Shown one piece after another: positions 16,730 through 24,642 of a DNA stretch of 25,630 bases. Location of the stretch: assembly GCA_030064795.1 (NCBI GenBank), contig JASJEI010000167.1:1-25630 (forward strand), written 5' to 3'. How positions within the stretch are numbered: position 1 is the first letter of the stretch; each line of letters starts with the position of its first letter. The notes beneath the pieces were generated by a model. That model saw only the letters and a list, made by a program, of their open reading frames with translations. It was not told where the DNA came from and did no database searches. Source of the DNA: Pleurocapsa sp. MO_226.B13 (GTDB taxonomy: Bacteria > Cyanobacteriota > Cyanobacteriia > Cyanobacteriales > Xenococcaceae). The translations under genes were made by a program, and so were the position numbers.

Positions 16730-17575
16730 CTAGACTTGGCAATTGGGACAAAAATGAGAAGAGCGTCCTGCAAGTTTGATTTTGGCAATGGGAGTACCAC
16801 AGACACGACAGGGTTGTTCTTTTCTGCCATAAACTAGGGCAGAATCACCATAATTGCCATTTACCCCTAACAGATTTAGGAAATCACTAAAGGTAGTACC
16901 ACCTTTGTCTATAGAGGTTTGTAAGACCTCAATAATTGCTCGATGCAACCGTTTAATTTGTTGTGGAGTCAAATTGGCTGCAATTGTATCTGGTTTGATC
17001 CCACTTTTAAACAAGGCTTCGTCTGCGTAGATATTACCTATACCTGCCACAATACCCTGGTCTAACAATAGAGTCTTGATGTGACGACGGCGATTGGCAA
17101 GTTGCTGGCTAAAATAGTCTAAAGAAAAGTCCGCTGCAAAGGGTTCTGGCCCTAATTTTTGTAATCCTGTAATAATCGATCGCGGTTCTACTGTTGGCGG
17201 AACGTACCAAAGTTTACCAAAGGTACGGAGGTCTACAAATCTCAATTCCCAATTTTGGGGAAATAAAAGACGAACGCGGGTGTGTTTTTGCAGAGGAGAA
17301 TCTTGCCGTACCCACAGCAGTTGACCCGTCATGCGGAGATGTACTCCTAGCCAGCCAGCGGGTTGTTGCGCATTTTCTAATTGAGCTACAAGATACTTGC
17401 CTCTTCTTTGCCAACTGGCGATCGCACTACCCGTAAGACCTTGCCAAAACTGCTCGATCTCGTCGGGGTGAGCTATAGTTCTGGGTAGTAAAACTTCTCC
17501 CCCCTGAATTGACTGGTTGATAGTTAGTTTATTTAAGCCCCTACGGACTGTTTCTACCTCTGGTAACTCTGGCAA
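16730..17575 (-). CDS. mutM: Formamidopyrimidine-DNA glycosylase (Fpg/MutM)
   Basis: 281 residues starting MPELPEVETVRRGL, with catalytic Pro2 (Schiff base) and Glu3 exposed once Met is removed. The beta-hairpin lysine lies in RRGKYLVAQL (about 57-66). Further family marks are HLRMTGQLLW, the H2TH region (LLDQGIVAGIGNIYADEAL, about 172-190) and a C-terminal zinc finger with CRVCG and CPNC pairs (about 257-280). It removes oxidised purines such as 8-oxoguanine and nicks the abasic site, which is useful in an oxygen-producing cell. The length is normal for cyanobacterial Fpg. It lies 66 bases downstream of cpcT on the same strand, so co-transcription is possible. Confidence 0.96.
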   Translation of the reverse strand: MPELPEVETVRRGLNKLTINQSIQGGEVLLPRTIAHPDEIEQFWQGLTGSAIASWQRRGKYLVAQLENAQQPAGWLGVHLRMTGQLLWVRQDSPLQKHTRVRLLFPQNWELRFVDLRTFGKLWYVPPTVEPRSIITGLQKLGPEPFAADFSLDYFSQQLANRRRHIKTLLLDQGIVAGIGNIYADEALFKSGIKPDTIAANLTPQQIKRLHRAIIEVLQTSIDKGGTTFSDFLNLLGVNGNYGDSALVYGRKEQPCRVCGTPIAKIKLAGRSSHFCPNCQV

Positions 17576-17641
17576 GGTTAAGTCTATTCCTTAGTTTTAA
17601 TGTAGTTAAATCATAGTTTAGCAGTCTGGCTGCAATTGATC

Positions 17642-18253
17642 TCAGACCGCACTTTGACTATCGACAGTTACTACCTCGGCTGCAAAACTCTGGAGAGGAG
17701 CAAATTCAAACGGGCCAGCTACCGACCCCCAGACTAATTCATCGGTTTCGGGATCGCGTCCGCGATCGTAGCTAATCAGTTGATGGTCGTTGATTTCAAA
17801 ACTATTGTCTAGATAAGTTATTTTCCCTTTCCGTTCGACAATACAGGCTTTTCCTGGCTTGATTTGTCCTTTAAAACTGCTCCCAGTCCAGACTACATCC
17901 ATGTCGCAGCCCTCCATCTTCTCAATCAGATCGGGAGTTAAAGTACTCAGTAAATCTAGGTTGCGAGATGCACCGTAAAATTTCTCTTGGTCTTGTACTT
18001 TAAAATTTTCCAGTTCGATGCGATCGCCAACTACACTTAATTTAATTACCCGCAAACGATAAGGTTGGTTAAGCATAAAATCATAAGCCTGTTCTAAGAA
18101 TAAGCTTATACCGCCCAACAACTCGTAGGGAAGAGGGCGCATACAAACACGAATATGAGCGAAAAAAGGAGGATTGGCATAGGCTTGGGCTTGATTGCTA
18201 AAATCTGATGCCATCCAACGGGCAAGGGTGGTAATGTCTTGGGAATGGGTCAT
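17642..18253 (-). CDS. cpcT: Phycobiliprotein chromophore lyase, CpcT/CpeT family
   Basis: 203 residues. The N-terminus (TLARWMASDFSNQAQAYANP, then PFFAHIRVCMRPLP) and the later EEKFYGASR-like segment (QEKFYGASRNLDLL), TGSSFKGQIKPGKAC, YLDNSFEIND and YDRGRDPETDELVWGSVAGP are the signature of this lyase family. CpcT attaches phycocyanobilin to Cys153 of the phycocyanin beta subunit in the stroma-like cytoplasm, and CpeT acts on phycoerythrin. CpcT is preferred because the match to Nostoc-type CpcT is close throughout and no phycoerythrin genes are near, but the paralogue cannot be excluded. The protein folds as a beta barrel without membrane segments. The start ATG 18253 agrees with the family N-terminus. 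A structured RNA candidate is encoded upstream, probably on the other strand. Confidence 0.88.
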   Translation of the reverse strand: MTHSQDITTLARWMASDFSNQAQAYANPPFFAHIRVCMRPLPYELLGGISLFLEQAYDFMLNQPYRLRVIKLSVVGDRIELENFKVQDQEKFYGASRNLDLLSTLTPDLIEKMEGCDMDVVWTGSSFKGQIKPGKACIVERKGKITYLDNSFEINDHQLISYDRGRDPETDELVWGSVAGPFEFAPLQSFAAEVVTVDSQSAV

Positions 18254-18365
18254 ATATACTTTTGATTACTAAAAATTCTGTCTGAGTTATTCCTTGTTAA
18301 TTTTAAGATTTTTCTGCTTGGTAATTATTTAATATGATATGAATTCGGAGTTTTCATGAAGTCAA

Positions 18366-18515
18366 AATTATGAATACATTCGACGGGGCTTGTTCTCGCA
18401 CCTGAAGTAAATTCTGAGGGCGTAATACATGCGGGCAAGCCCTTTGTGGGGAGACCCCAGAATGTTGACCGCCCGAATCAGGTGGCAGCCCCTTGCGAAC
18501 TGAATTGCCTACCCT
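18366..18515 (+). ncRNA. Rod-shaped structured RNA, candidate 6S RNA
   Basis: No ORF is present, but a nested set of helices spans about 150 bases: TTCG/CGAA (18379-18382 with 18496-18499), GGGGCT/AGCCCC (18385-18390 with 18487-18492), CACCTGA/TCAGGTG (18399-18405 with 18478-18484), ATTCTG/CAGAAT (18411-18416 with 18458-18463) and GGGC/GCCC (18418-18421 with 18439-18442). The centre has a large asymmetric bubble (5 versus 14 bases). A long closing rod, central bubble and apical stem are what 6S RNA looks like; 6S RNA binds RNA polymerase holoenzyme. A TATGAT box at 18333-18338 would start transcription near 18345 on the plus strand. Strand and ends are estimates. The SRP RNA motif GGAAGGAAGCAGC and tmRNA features are absent. 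Confidence 0.55.
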
Positions 18516-18644
18516 ATTAATTTAACTCGTTAATTCAACTTAAATATTTGTATAAGTTTGTAATTACATTGATGCGTTAAATAAAATACTATTGGTTTGA
18601 TGGGCAAGCAAGTAGTTTAAGGTTTAAGGTTCTTGTAATGCAAA

Positions 18645-18894
18645 ACAAACAACTCTATGCCTTACCCATAAGTCTTAAAATCCTTGCGGAGCAAGGATTT
18701 AGAAGATGACATCTAGGACTAGTTTATCCATTTTCATTGATAGACTTATCTCAAGATAGAAGGTTTCAAGAGAGAATTTTTAGCGAGCGCCAAAAATAGA
18801 GGGCGAACAGCAAAAATTAAACCCAATTTAGGAGCCTCTAAGCTACTTTAGAAAACAGTTTCAAGAGTTATGGGTAAAGCATAGACAAACAACT
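18645..18894. repeat. Ten-base target-site duplication flanking the MITE
   Basis: ACAAACAACT occurs at 18645-18654 and again at 18885-18894, exactly abutting both ends of the 230-bp element between them. Confidence 0.85.
18655..18884. mobile_element. 230-bp MITE (non-autonomous transposable element)
   Basis: The ends are inverted repeats of 22 bases with two mismatches: the left begins CTATGCCTTACCCATAA at 18655, and the right, read inward from 18884, begins CTATGCTTTACCCATAA. A 10-bp direct repeat flanks it. The interior has no ORF worth calling but includes a perfect 10-bp stem with a three-base loop, AAATCCTTGC/GCAAGGATTT (18678-18687 with 18691-18700). TIR plus 10-bp duplication resembles IS4-type elements, but no parent transposase is in the window, so the family is inference. 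It ends 48 bases before the methyltransferase start. Confidence 0.85.
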
Positions 18895-18903
18895 AGCACC
18901 TAT

Positions 18904-18928
18904 GTTCTTAAATTTTAAGATTAAGAAC
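18904..18928 (+). promoter_or_regulatory. Inverted repeat directly upstream of the methyltransferase start
   Basis: GTTCTTAA (18904-18911) and TTAAGAAC (18921-18928) form perfect arms around nine bases, and the second arm ends four bases before the ATG. It could be an operator, or an AU-rich hairpin limiting ribosome access. No Shine-Dalgarno is otherwise visible. Confidence 0.4.
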
Positions 18929-18932
18929 TTAG

Positions 18933-19796
18933 ATGCAATTTATTAGTTTTGGCAAAATTGTTATGACTCAAATCAGCAAAATTTTACGGAAAGTTACTCA
19001 GGCGTTACACAAACAACATATTGATTCATACATTATTAAAAAGCAAATTGAAGATTTATCATTTGATTTCTTAATTGGCGATGCAGAAGGAAAAGAATGG
19101 TATGATTCCACTCCTGAAAAGACCAAAGAATCATTAAACCCAGAATTTAGATTTATTCAAAGACTGATAAAACCAGGGGATATCGTATTTGAATGTGGCA
19201 CTCATCACGGTTTGACGGCGATACTTTTGTCTGAATGGGTAGGAAAAACAGGAAAGGTAATAAGTTTTGAAATCAACGAAAAAAATACTCAAATTGCTCG
19301 AAAAAACCTGGAGCTAAACCAGATTGATAACGTAATTATCGAACAGAAAGGTTTGGGTAGCAATGAAAGTAAATTAAAAATATTTGATAAATCCAACTCA
19401 TCGATCGCTCCGTCTAATATAATTTCGCTAGCATGGTTAAAAAACTTTATTTATGGAATCAGTGAAGCAGAAATCATCAGCTTAGATTACTACTCTCAAA
19501 CTCAATCAATAAAACCTACTTTTCTTAAAATCGATGTAGAAGGCTATGAAAGTGAAGTACTAAAAGGAGCCAGAGAAATTCTCAAAACTCTCCCTAAACT
19601 TGAGATAGAAATCCATACCGAAATACTATCTCGCTACGATACCTCAGTTCGAGAAATTTTTGAGCTAATTGAAATTGATAAATATCAAACCTGGGTGCAG
19701 TGGGACGATCGATCGGAACCAAAGCCATTCGATCTCCAACAAAAAATAGATCGCAGGGTTCATTTATTTGCCTTGCCAAAAGATCGAGGCAATTAG
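18933..19796 (+). CDS. FkbM-family SAM-dependent methyltransferase
   Basis: 287 residues. SAM-binding motif I is IVFECGTHHGLTAILLSEW (about 88-106), the acidic end of strand 2 is VISFEINEKN (about 113-122), and the FkbM signature PTFLKIDVEGYESEVLKGA lies near 195-215. A short Lys/Arg-rich N-terminal helix precedes the domain. Family members O-methylate sugars of glycolipids, exopolysaccharides or secondary metabolites in the cytoplasm. The substrate cannot be told, and no glycosyltransferase cluster is adjacent. ATG 18933 is used; a second ATG at 18963 (MTQISKIL) is as good and neither has a clear ribosome site. The gene is single, flanked by a MITE upstream and repeats and a LysR remnant downstream. 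It has a rather low G+C content compared with lpxC next door, so acquisition by transfer is possible. Confidence 0.85.
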   Translation: MQFISFGKIVMTQISKILRKVTQALHKQHIDSYIIKKQIEDLSFDFLIGDAEGKEWYDSTPEKTKESLNPEFRFIQRLIKPGDIVFECGTHHGLTAILLSEWVGKTGKVISFEINEKNTQIARKNLELNQIDNVIIEQKGLGSNESKLKIFDKSNSSIAPSNIISLAWLKNFIYGISEAEIISLDYYSQTQSIKPTFLKIDVEGYESEVLKGAREILKTLPKLEIEIHTEILSRYDTSVREIFELIEIDKYQTWVQWDDRSEPKPFDLQQKIDRRVHLFALPKDRGN

Positions 19797-19962
19797 ATAA
19801 GTAGCTCAACATAAATAAAATTGAGTTCGCAGTTAATCCTTTAGAATGATAAAATTCGGCGATACTAATGGCTAAAGCTAATAGAGCAAGTCTCGCTTCA
19901 AATGCTTACTAGACGGAAGCCTCTCTCGCTCTCATCACTACCAAATAATATTTATTTTACGT

Positions 19963-20085
19963 TTAATCAAGTAATAAAGGCACGATCGCAGTACCTAAGC
20001 CCTGGATCGCCATACTAACCATCGTTGAATCTTCGCGCATTTCATAAGCAATATTCATCGACTCTGATGAACGCCGTAAATATTG
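19963..20085 (-). pseudogene. Fragment of a LysR-type regulator (C-terminal domain)
   Basis: Only about 40 codons are recognisable: SESMNIAYEMREDSTMVSM, then AIQGLGTAIVPLLLD and a stop. The phrase '-EDSTxVSMxxQGLGxAIxP-' is typical of the effector domain of LysR proteins. The N-terminal HTH and the rest of the domain are absent, and the upstream sequence of the same frame is unrelated low-complexity DNA. It is a remnant between two intact genes. The rest of 19797-20200 shows no supported gene. Confidence 0.5.
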
Positions 20086-20169
20086 GGTGAACGAAAAAAG
20101 ATGTGGGAAAAGGGAATTAATTATCGTATTCGCTGACCCAAATATATAGGTAAAGTAAGTGATAGATAA

Positions 20170-20209
20170 CCAATGACCAATGACCAATGACCAATGACCA
20201 ATGACCAAT
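20170..20209. repeat. Heptanucleotide tandem repeat overlapping the lpxC start
   Basis: Five exact copies of CCAATGA (20170-20204) and a partial CCAAT. Each copy carries an ATG (20173, 20180, 20187, 20194, 20201); the last is the lpxC start. The in-frame ATG three units upstream (20180) runs into TGA, so only 20201 can begin LpxC. Confidence 0.95.
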
Positions 20210-21052
20210 ACATTAAAAACAGAATTTGAGTTGTCGGGGGTGGGATTACACTTTGGGGTTGATACCAAGGTCAAAGTAATGCCAGCAAATCCTGGGGATG
20301 GTCGTTATTTTGTACGGGTAGATTTGCCAGCAAAACCGATAATTCCCGCCCGAGTCGCAGCAGTAGGAGAGACTACTCTCTCTACACAGTTAGAAGCAGG
20401 AATGGCTAAGGTGCGGACAGTAGAACATTTGTTGGCCGCTTTAGCAGCAAGCGGTGTAGATGACGCGAGGATTGAAATTGACGGAGAAGAAGTTCCTCTA
20501 TTAGATGGTTCGGCGAAAAACTGGTGTGAAGCGATCGCCAAAGTGGGAATTATCCAGGGTAACTCTATTTCCTCCCAGTCTTCTATCGTCATCAAAGAAC
20601 CGATTTGGATTAGAGATCGAGATTCATTTGTGGCTGCTTTACCCGCTTCCCAGACTCGTTTTACCTATGGCATCGACTTTCCCTATGAGGCAATTGGCAA
20701 TCAATGGCACAGTTGGCAGTTGAACCCCGTTAGTTTTGCCAGGGAAATTGCTCCTGCTCGTACTTTTGGTTTTGCCGAGCAAATAGAGCAGCTACAACAG
20801 GCTGGTTTAATCAAAGGGGGAAGCTTGGAAAATGCTTTAGTTTGCAGTCATTCAGGATGGCTCAACCCGCCTCTGAGATTTACGAATGAACCAGCCCGTC
20901 ATAAACTATTAGATTTAGTAGGCGATATTAGTTTGTTAGGTCAGTTCCCGACTGCTCATTTTATCGCCTATAAAGCCAGTCACAAGCTACATATTCAGTT
21001 AGCTACTCAATTAAATAGCTCGATCGAACCATTAGTAATGAGAAACTATTAA
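20201..21052 (+). CDS. lpxC: UDP-3-O-acyl-N-acetylglucosamine deacetylase LpxC
   Basis: 283 residues. Zinc ligands His76 ([10 protein letters not shown]), His234 and Asp238 ([11 protein letters not shown]) are present, as are GVGLHFG (13-19), DGSAKNW (102-108), ARTFGF (186-191) and the C-terminal His261. LpxC removes the acetyl group from UDP-3-O-acyl-GlcNAc, the first committed step of lipid A synthesis, in the cytoplasm. The length is slightly below that of E. coli LpxC, as usual in cyanobacteria. It starts inside a heptamer repeat, without a Shine-Dalgarno. fabZ follows after two bases and lpxA after that, the common cyanobacterial order. lpxB and lpxD are not in the window. The N-terminus begins [11 protein letters not shown], matching the family's first strand, which supports this start. 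Confidence 0.96.
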   Translation: MTNTLKTEFELSGVGLHFGVDTKVKVMPANPGDGRYFVRVDLPAKPIIPARVAAVGETTLSTQLEAGMAKVRTVEHLLAALAASGVDDARIEIDGEEVPLLDGSAKNWCEAIAKVGIIQGNSISSQSSIVIKEPIWIRDRDSFVAALPASQTRFTYGIDFPYEAIGNQWHSWQLNPVSFAREIAPARTFGFAEQIEQLQQAGLIKGGSLENALVCSHSGWLNPPLRFTNEPARHKLLDLVGDISLLGQFPTAHFIAYKASHKLHIQLATQLNSSIEPLVMRNY

Positions 21053-21054
21053 TA

Positions 21055-21540
21055 ATGTCAACTGCCAATAATTCTGTTATAGAAACCCCAGATCAATCGA
21101 TTAAAACTACATTTAACGCCCAGGAAATACATCAACTGTTACCCCATCGCCATCCCTTTGCCCTGGTAGACCGTATTATTGATTTTGTACCAGGAGAAAA
21201 AGCTGTAGGGATCAAAAATGTTACTTTCAACGAACCTTTTTTCCCTGGGCATATTCCCGACTTTCCCCTGATGCCTGGAGTGCTGATGGTAGAAGCAATG
21301 GCACAGGTGGGAGGAATTATTTTAGTTCAATTACCAGGAATGAGCGGTAAATTTTTTGCCTTTGCAGGTATCGATAAGGTTCGTTTTCGTCGTCCCGTCG
21401 TTCCAGGCGATCGCTTGACGATGACGGTAGAACTTTTATCATTGAAACAAAATCGTATTGCTAAAATGCAGGGCAAGGGGGAAGTAGATGGAGAACTTGC
21501 AGTTAAAGGAGAAATGATGTTTTCTTTGATTGAGACATAA
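21055..21540 (+). CDS. fabZ: 3-hydroxyacyl-ACP dehydratase FabZ
   Basis: 161 residues with the hot-dog fold landmarks [13 protein letters not shown] (28-40), [15 protein letters not shown] (62-76) and MVEAMAQ (78-84). Catalytic His66 and Glu80 are in place. FabZ dehydrates 3-hydroxyacyl-ACP in fatty acid synthesis and competes with LpxA/LpxD for the 3-hydroxyacyl pool, so co-location with lpxC and lpxA makes sense. The stop of lpxC (TAA) is two bases from its ATG, implying translational coupling. The first 20 residues are a poorly conserved lead typical of cyanobacterial FabZ. No internal lesion was seen. Confidence 0.96.
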   Translation: MSTANNSVIETPDQSIKTTFNAQEIHQLLPHRHPFALVDRIIDFVPGEKAVGIKNVTFNEPFFPGHIPDFPLMPGVLMVEAMAQVGGIILVQLPGMSGKFFAFAGIDKVRFRRPVVPGDRLTMTVELLSLKQNRIAKMQGKGEVDGELAVKGEMMFSLIET

Positions 21541-21701
21541 TATATAATTTGATGTTTTGTGGTTGCAAGTGAATCAGATTCGTTGATATTTAAGGGTTCA
21601 TGGCTGTTAGCTGTTAGCTCTAACCTATATCTACTCTAATGGCTACCAACCCGATCTTGAGACCTCTAACTCTTAACCTCTATTCTCTGGGAGAATCGAT
21701 T

Positions 21702-22493
21702 TTGAATGCCTTAATTCATCCAACTGCTGTTATTAGCGATCGGGCTAAACTGCATCCGACAGTAAGAGTCGAACCCTACGCGGTAATCGGCGATCGCGTT
21801 ACTATTGGTGCTAATACTGTTGTCGGTAGTCATGCCATTATTGATGGACTGACAGAGATTGGTTGCGATAATCAGATTTTTCCTGGTGCAGCGATTGGTT
21901 TAGAACCTCAAGACCTTAAATATAAAGGAGCGAATAGTAAAGTTATTATTGGCGATCGCAATCGCATTCGCGAGTACGTCACGATTAACCGCGCTACCGA
22001 TGAAGGAGAAGCAACGATTATTGGCGACGATAATTTATTAATGGCATACAGTCATGTCGGTCACAACTGCACCATTGGTAATGAAGTGATTATCGCTAAC
22101 AGCGTGGCGATCGCGGGTCATGTTAACGTTGAATCAATGGCAGTCATTAGCGGTGTCTTGGGTATCCATCAGTTTGTTCATATTGGTCGGATGGCTATGG
22201 TAGGGGGAATGAGTCGTATTAGTCGCGATGTACCTCCTTATATGATGGTGGAAGGAAATCCAGCCAAAGTGCGATCGCTTAACTTGACGGGATTAAAAAG
22301 ACGGGGATTTTCTAATGACGAGATTCGCCAACTCAAAAAAGCTTTTAGTTACTTATATCTAAAAAAACTACCCCTCGAAAAGGCGATCGCCCAACTAGAT
22401 GATTTATTGGATAATCCCCACATCCAGCATCTTCAGAAATTCATTCAGCTTTCTTTGACCGACAGTAGAAGAGGTTTAATTGCAGGTAAATAG
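21702..22493 (+). CDS. lpxA: Acyl-ACP:UDP-GlcNAc O-acyltransferase LpxA
   Basis: 263 residues from TTG 21702, which gives the family N-terminus (NALIHPTAVI) and has GGGAG eight bases upstream. The longer frame from ATG 21639 adds 21 residues that do not fit. Left-handed beta-helix hexapeptide repeats run through about residue 190 (VIGDRV, TIGANT, VVGSHA). The catalytic histidine of LpxA is His121 in SHVGHNC, with HQFVHIGRMAMVGGM and PPYMMVEGNPAKV following, then a helical C-terminal domain from GLKRRGFS. It transfers a 3-hydroxyacyl chain to UDP-GlcNAc, the first step of lipid A synthesis. It lies 161 bases after fabZ, close enough for one operon, but lpxB does not follow. Confidence 0.94.
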   Translation: MNALIHPTAVISDRAKLHPTVRVEPYAVIGDRVTIGANTVVGSHAIIDGLTEIGCDNQIFPGAAIGLEPQDLKYKGANSKVIIGDRNRIREYVTINRATDEGEATIIGDDNLLMAYSHVGHNCTIGNEVIIANSVAIAGHVNVESMAVISGVLGIHQFVHIGRMAMVGGMSRISRDVPPYMMVEGNPAKVRSLNLTGLKRRGFSNDEIRQLKKAFSYLYLKKLPLEKAIAQLDDLLDNPHIQHLQKFIQLSLTDSRRGLIAGK

Positions 22494-22567
22494 GGCTTTG
22501 CGTCATCATGAAAGATAGAGACGTTGGCAAGTCCCGAACGTCTGTATGCAAGCGTGAGGAAACAACA

Positions 22568-23440
22568 ATGGCTACCCTACAGCGGAAACGAGTCGAAAAT
22601 GTAGCAGGAAATTTTTATGTAGATTCTAGCTGTATTGATTGCGATACTTGTCGCTGGATGGCCCCAGAGACATTTAATCGTCAGGCTTCTCAGTCGGCAG
22701 TTTATCGACAACCACAGACAGAAGCAGAAAAACTGCTGACAATGCAAGCTCTTTTATCTTGTCCTACCGCTTCAATTGGTACGGTAGATAAGCCCACAGA
22801 TATTAAACAGGTACAACAGACTTTTCCAATCTTGGTAGAAGATAATGTCTATCATTCTGGTTATCATGCGGAAGCTTCTTTTGCTGCTGCTAGTTATTTT
22901 ATTCACGCGCCTGAAGGAAATGTCTTAATCGACTCTCCTCGGTTTACACCACCTTTAGTGAAACGTTTGGAAAAGTTAGGCGGAATTAAATACCTATATC
23001 TGACTCATCAAGATGATGTTGCCGATCACCAAAAATATCAGCAGCATTTTAATTGCGAGCGAATTCTCCATCTTGACGATATTAAACCTGCTACCAAAGA
23101 AGTTGAGATTCAACCAACTGGAACGGAAGTCATTGAATTAACTCCAAATATCAAAATCATTCCCGTCCCAGGACATACCAAAGGACACACTGTTTTACTT
23201 TACAAAAATAAATTCTTATTCACGGGAGATCACTTAGCATGGTCGCCCTACCTGAACAATCTTTATGCTTTTAGACGCTTTTGCTGGTATTCTTGGGCAG
23301 AACAAATCAAATCCATGGAAAAACTGGCTAATTACTCTTTTGAATGGGTATTGCCAGGTCATGGTCGTCGCTATCATGGCGATCTGGCGACAACTAAAAA
23401 GCAAATGCAACAGTGTATTGATTGGATGAGGCAACAATAG
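22568..23440 (+). CDS. Ferredoxin-like [4Fe-4S]/metallo-beta-lactamase fusion
   Basis: 290 residues from ATG 22568, behind GAGG. Residues 1-75 hold Cys22, Cys25, Cys28 and Cys65 (CIDCDTC, then SCPTASIG), a single-cluster ferredoxin pattern. Residues about 90-290 are an MBL fold: LIDSPRF, the metal motif as THQDDVADH (146-154) instead of THxHxDH, then VPGHTKGHTVLL, FTGDHLAW and VLPGHGRRYHG. Asp replaces the second His of the usual HxHxDH, as in a known subgroup of fusion proteins in cyanobacteria and plants. The function is unknown; a redox-linked hydrolase or oxidoreductase role is inference. It is 74 bases after lpxA on the same strand, so it may be read through. The longer frame from 22508 adds 20 unsupported residues. 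Confidence 0.85.
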   Translation: MATLQRKRVENVAGNFYVDSSCIDCDTCRWMAPETFNRQASQSAVYRQPQTEAEKLLTMQALLSCPTASIGTVDKPTDIKQVQQTFPILVEDNVYHSGYHAEASFAAASYFIHAPEGNVLIDSPRFTPPLVKRLEKLGGIKYLYLTHQDDVADHQKYQQHFNCERILHLDDIKPATKEVEIQPTGTEVIELTPNIKIIPVPGHTKGHTVLLYKNKFLFTGDHLAWSPYLNNLYAFRRFCWYSWAEQIKSMEKLANYSFEWVLPGHGRRYHGDLATTKKQMQQCIDWMRQQ

Positions 23441-23451
23441 ATTTCAGTAGA

Positions 23452-23607
23452 ACTAATACCATTTATCTTTAGTAACAAGAGACTTTGCTAGTAATAGGGA
23501 CTGGGAGACTGGGGGACTGGGAGATAGGGAAGATGGGGAGATAAAGAGGGGGGGAAGAAGCAACGACCAACGACTAACGACTAACTACGAACTCCGAACT
23601 CCGAACT
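23452..23607. repeat. Repeat-rich 3' intergenic strip
   Basis: 23452-23485 matches 5694-5727 at 29 of 34 positions without gaps, ending in the identical AGTAACAAGAGACTT. Then a G-rich stretch built on GGGAGACTGG-like units (23500-23555) and a run of CGAACTC units (23588-23607) follow. The last lies in the 3' end of the GHL10 coding sequence. Confidence 0.75.
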
Positions 23608-24642
23608 CACCTGAGATAAGGCGATCGCCAGACGCTCCCAGTCTTGACGCAAACCTTCATAATGGAAAAATACCTGTCCGCTAAAAGCGCGATCGCGATT
23701 GGTTTTAAGGCATTTGCTCAGATCTTGACCAGTAATGTTTTTACCATTGGCAGTAAAGGCAATTCCAGGGGCAAACTTAGTTAAAGAATCGCGATCGTAA
23801 GTTTTGATTATTTTTTTGACCTCTCGGTTATAGCTAGAAAAATCAGAACGATAGATCTGGGGATGAATCAGATCGACTAAACCCTTTTCTACCCAAGCCA
23901 CAGAGTCTTGTAATAAGTTGTTTAAACAAAAAGGGTAGACCGCAGGAGAAAGAGAGACGAGGACGTGGGGTTTGATTGTTTTTACTTGTCGATATAATCT
24001 TGCTAAAAAGTCAGTTAATAAATTAGCGCGCCATTGTAGCCAACGTCGATCTTGTGGGTTTTGGGGGGGAGGTTTTCCCACTGCGGTTTGATATTCTTGT
24101 CTAGTATGGCTGTCATAACCCGCACTATTGGGCATAGCAGGAAGGCGATCGCATCCTTGAATGCCTTCTACGTCATAATTGCTAACTATCTCGCTAATTA
24201 TCTCCAAAATAAATTGTTGTACTTCGGGGTCAAAACCATTCATCCAGGTCAAACCACCATGTCTGACTTTCTTGCCATTACAGTCTACAGCTTGCCAATG
24301 GGGATATTGTTTTAAGATCTGTCCTCCACTCAAAAGATGAGAAGCAGCAAAGCCATATTCCAGCCAGGGAATAACCTTGATATTGTACTGGTGGGCTTCA
24401 GTAACGATTTCTCTTAAAGGATCTCGTTGCTGTCGGGCATAAAAAGGCTCGATCGCGGGTAACTGATATTTACTCATTACCTGACTGGGATAAAGAGTAT
24501 AACCACGAGTCCAGACTACGGGGAAGATGGTATTAAATCCATGAGACTGCAAAAAAGCGATCGCCTCGGCAATGTTCTCCCGCGACTCTAAAACTCTACT
24601 ATGGGGACGATTGGCAATCCAAACTCCATGTATTTTTGGCAT
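23581..24642 (-). CDS. GHL10-type glycoside hydrolase-like protein
   Basis: 353 residues from ATG 24642, chosen because the upstream frame starts only at TTG and the ATG overlaps the stop of the small membrane protein (TGATG). The pattern is a TIM barrel of the GHL10 group: KIHGVWIANRPHSRVLES, FLQSHGFNTIFPVVWTRGYT, IKVIPWLEYGF, then GLTWMNGFDPEVQQFILEII, YDVEGIQGCDRL and LVDLIHPQIYRSDF. Acidic residues at strand ends fit a retaining glycosidase, though the substrate is unknown. No signal peptide is seen with this start, so cytosolic action on a glycan is likely unless the small membrane protein helps localise it. The C-terminal tail (SSEFGVRS) is encoded by repeat DNA. It is the third gene of a compact minus-strand operon. 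Confidence 0.82.
   Translation of the reverse strand: MPKIHGVWIANRPHSRVLESRENIAEAIAFLQSHGFNTIFPVVWTRGYTLYPSQVMSKYQLPAIEPFYARQQRDPLREIVTEAHQYNIKVIPWLEYGFAASHLLSGGQILKQYPHWQAVDCNGKKVRHGGLTWMNGFDPEVQQFILEIISEIVSNYDVEGIQGCDRLPAMPNSAGYDSHTRQEYQTAVGKPPPQNPQDRRWLQWRANLLTDFLARLYRQVKTIKPHVLVSLSPAVYPFCLNNLLQDSVAWVEKGLVDLIHPQIYRSDFSSYNREVKKIIKTYDRDSLTKFAPGIAFTANGKNITGQDLSKCLKTNRDRAFSGQVFFHYEGLRQDWERLAIALSQVSSEFGVRS

Noticed and set aside
18366..18515. SRP RNA or tmRNA instead of 6S RNA
   Set aside because: The SRP RNA core GGAAGGAAGCAGC is absent, and no tRNA-like ends or tag reading frame for tmRNA was seen, despite a TTCGACGGGG string resembling tmRNA starts.
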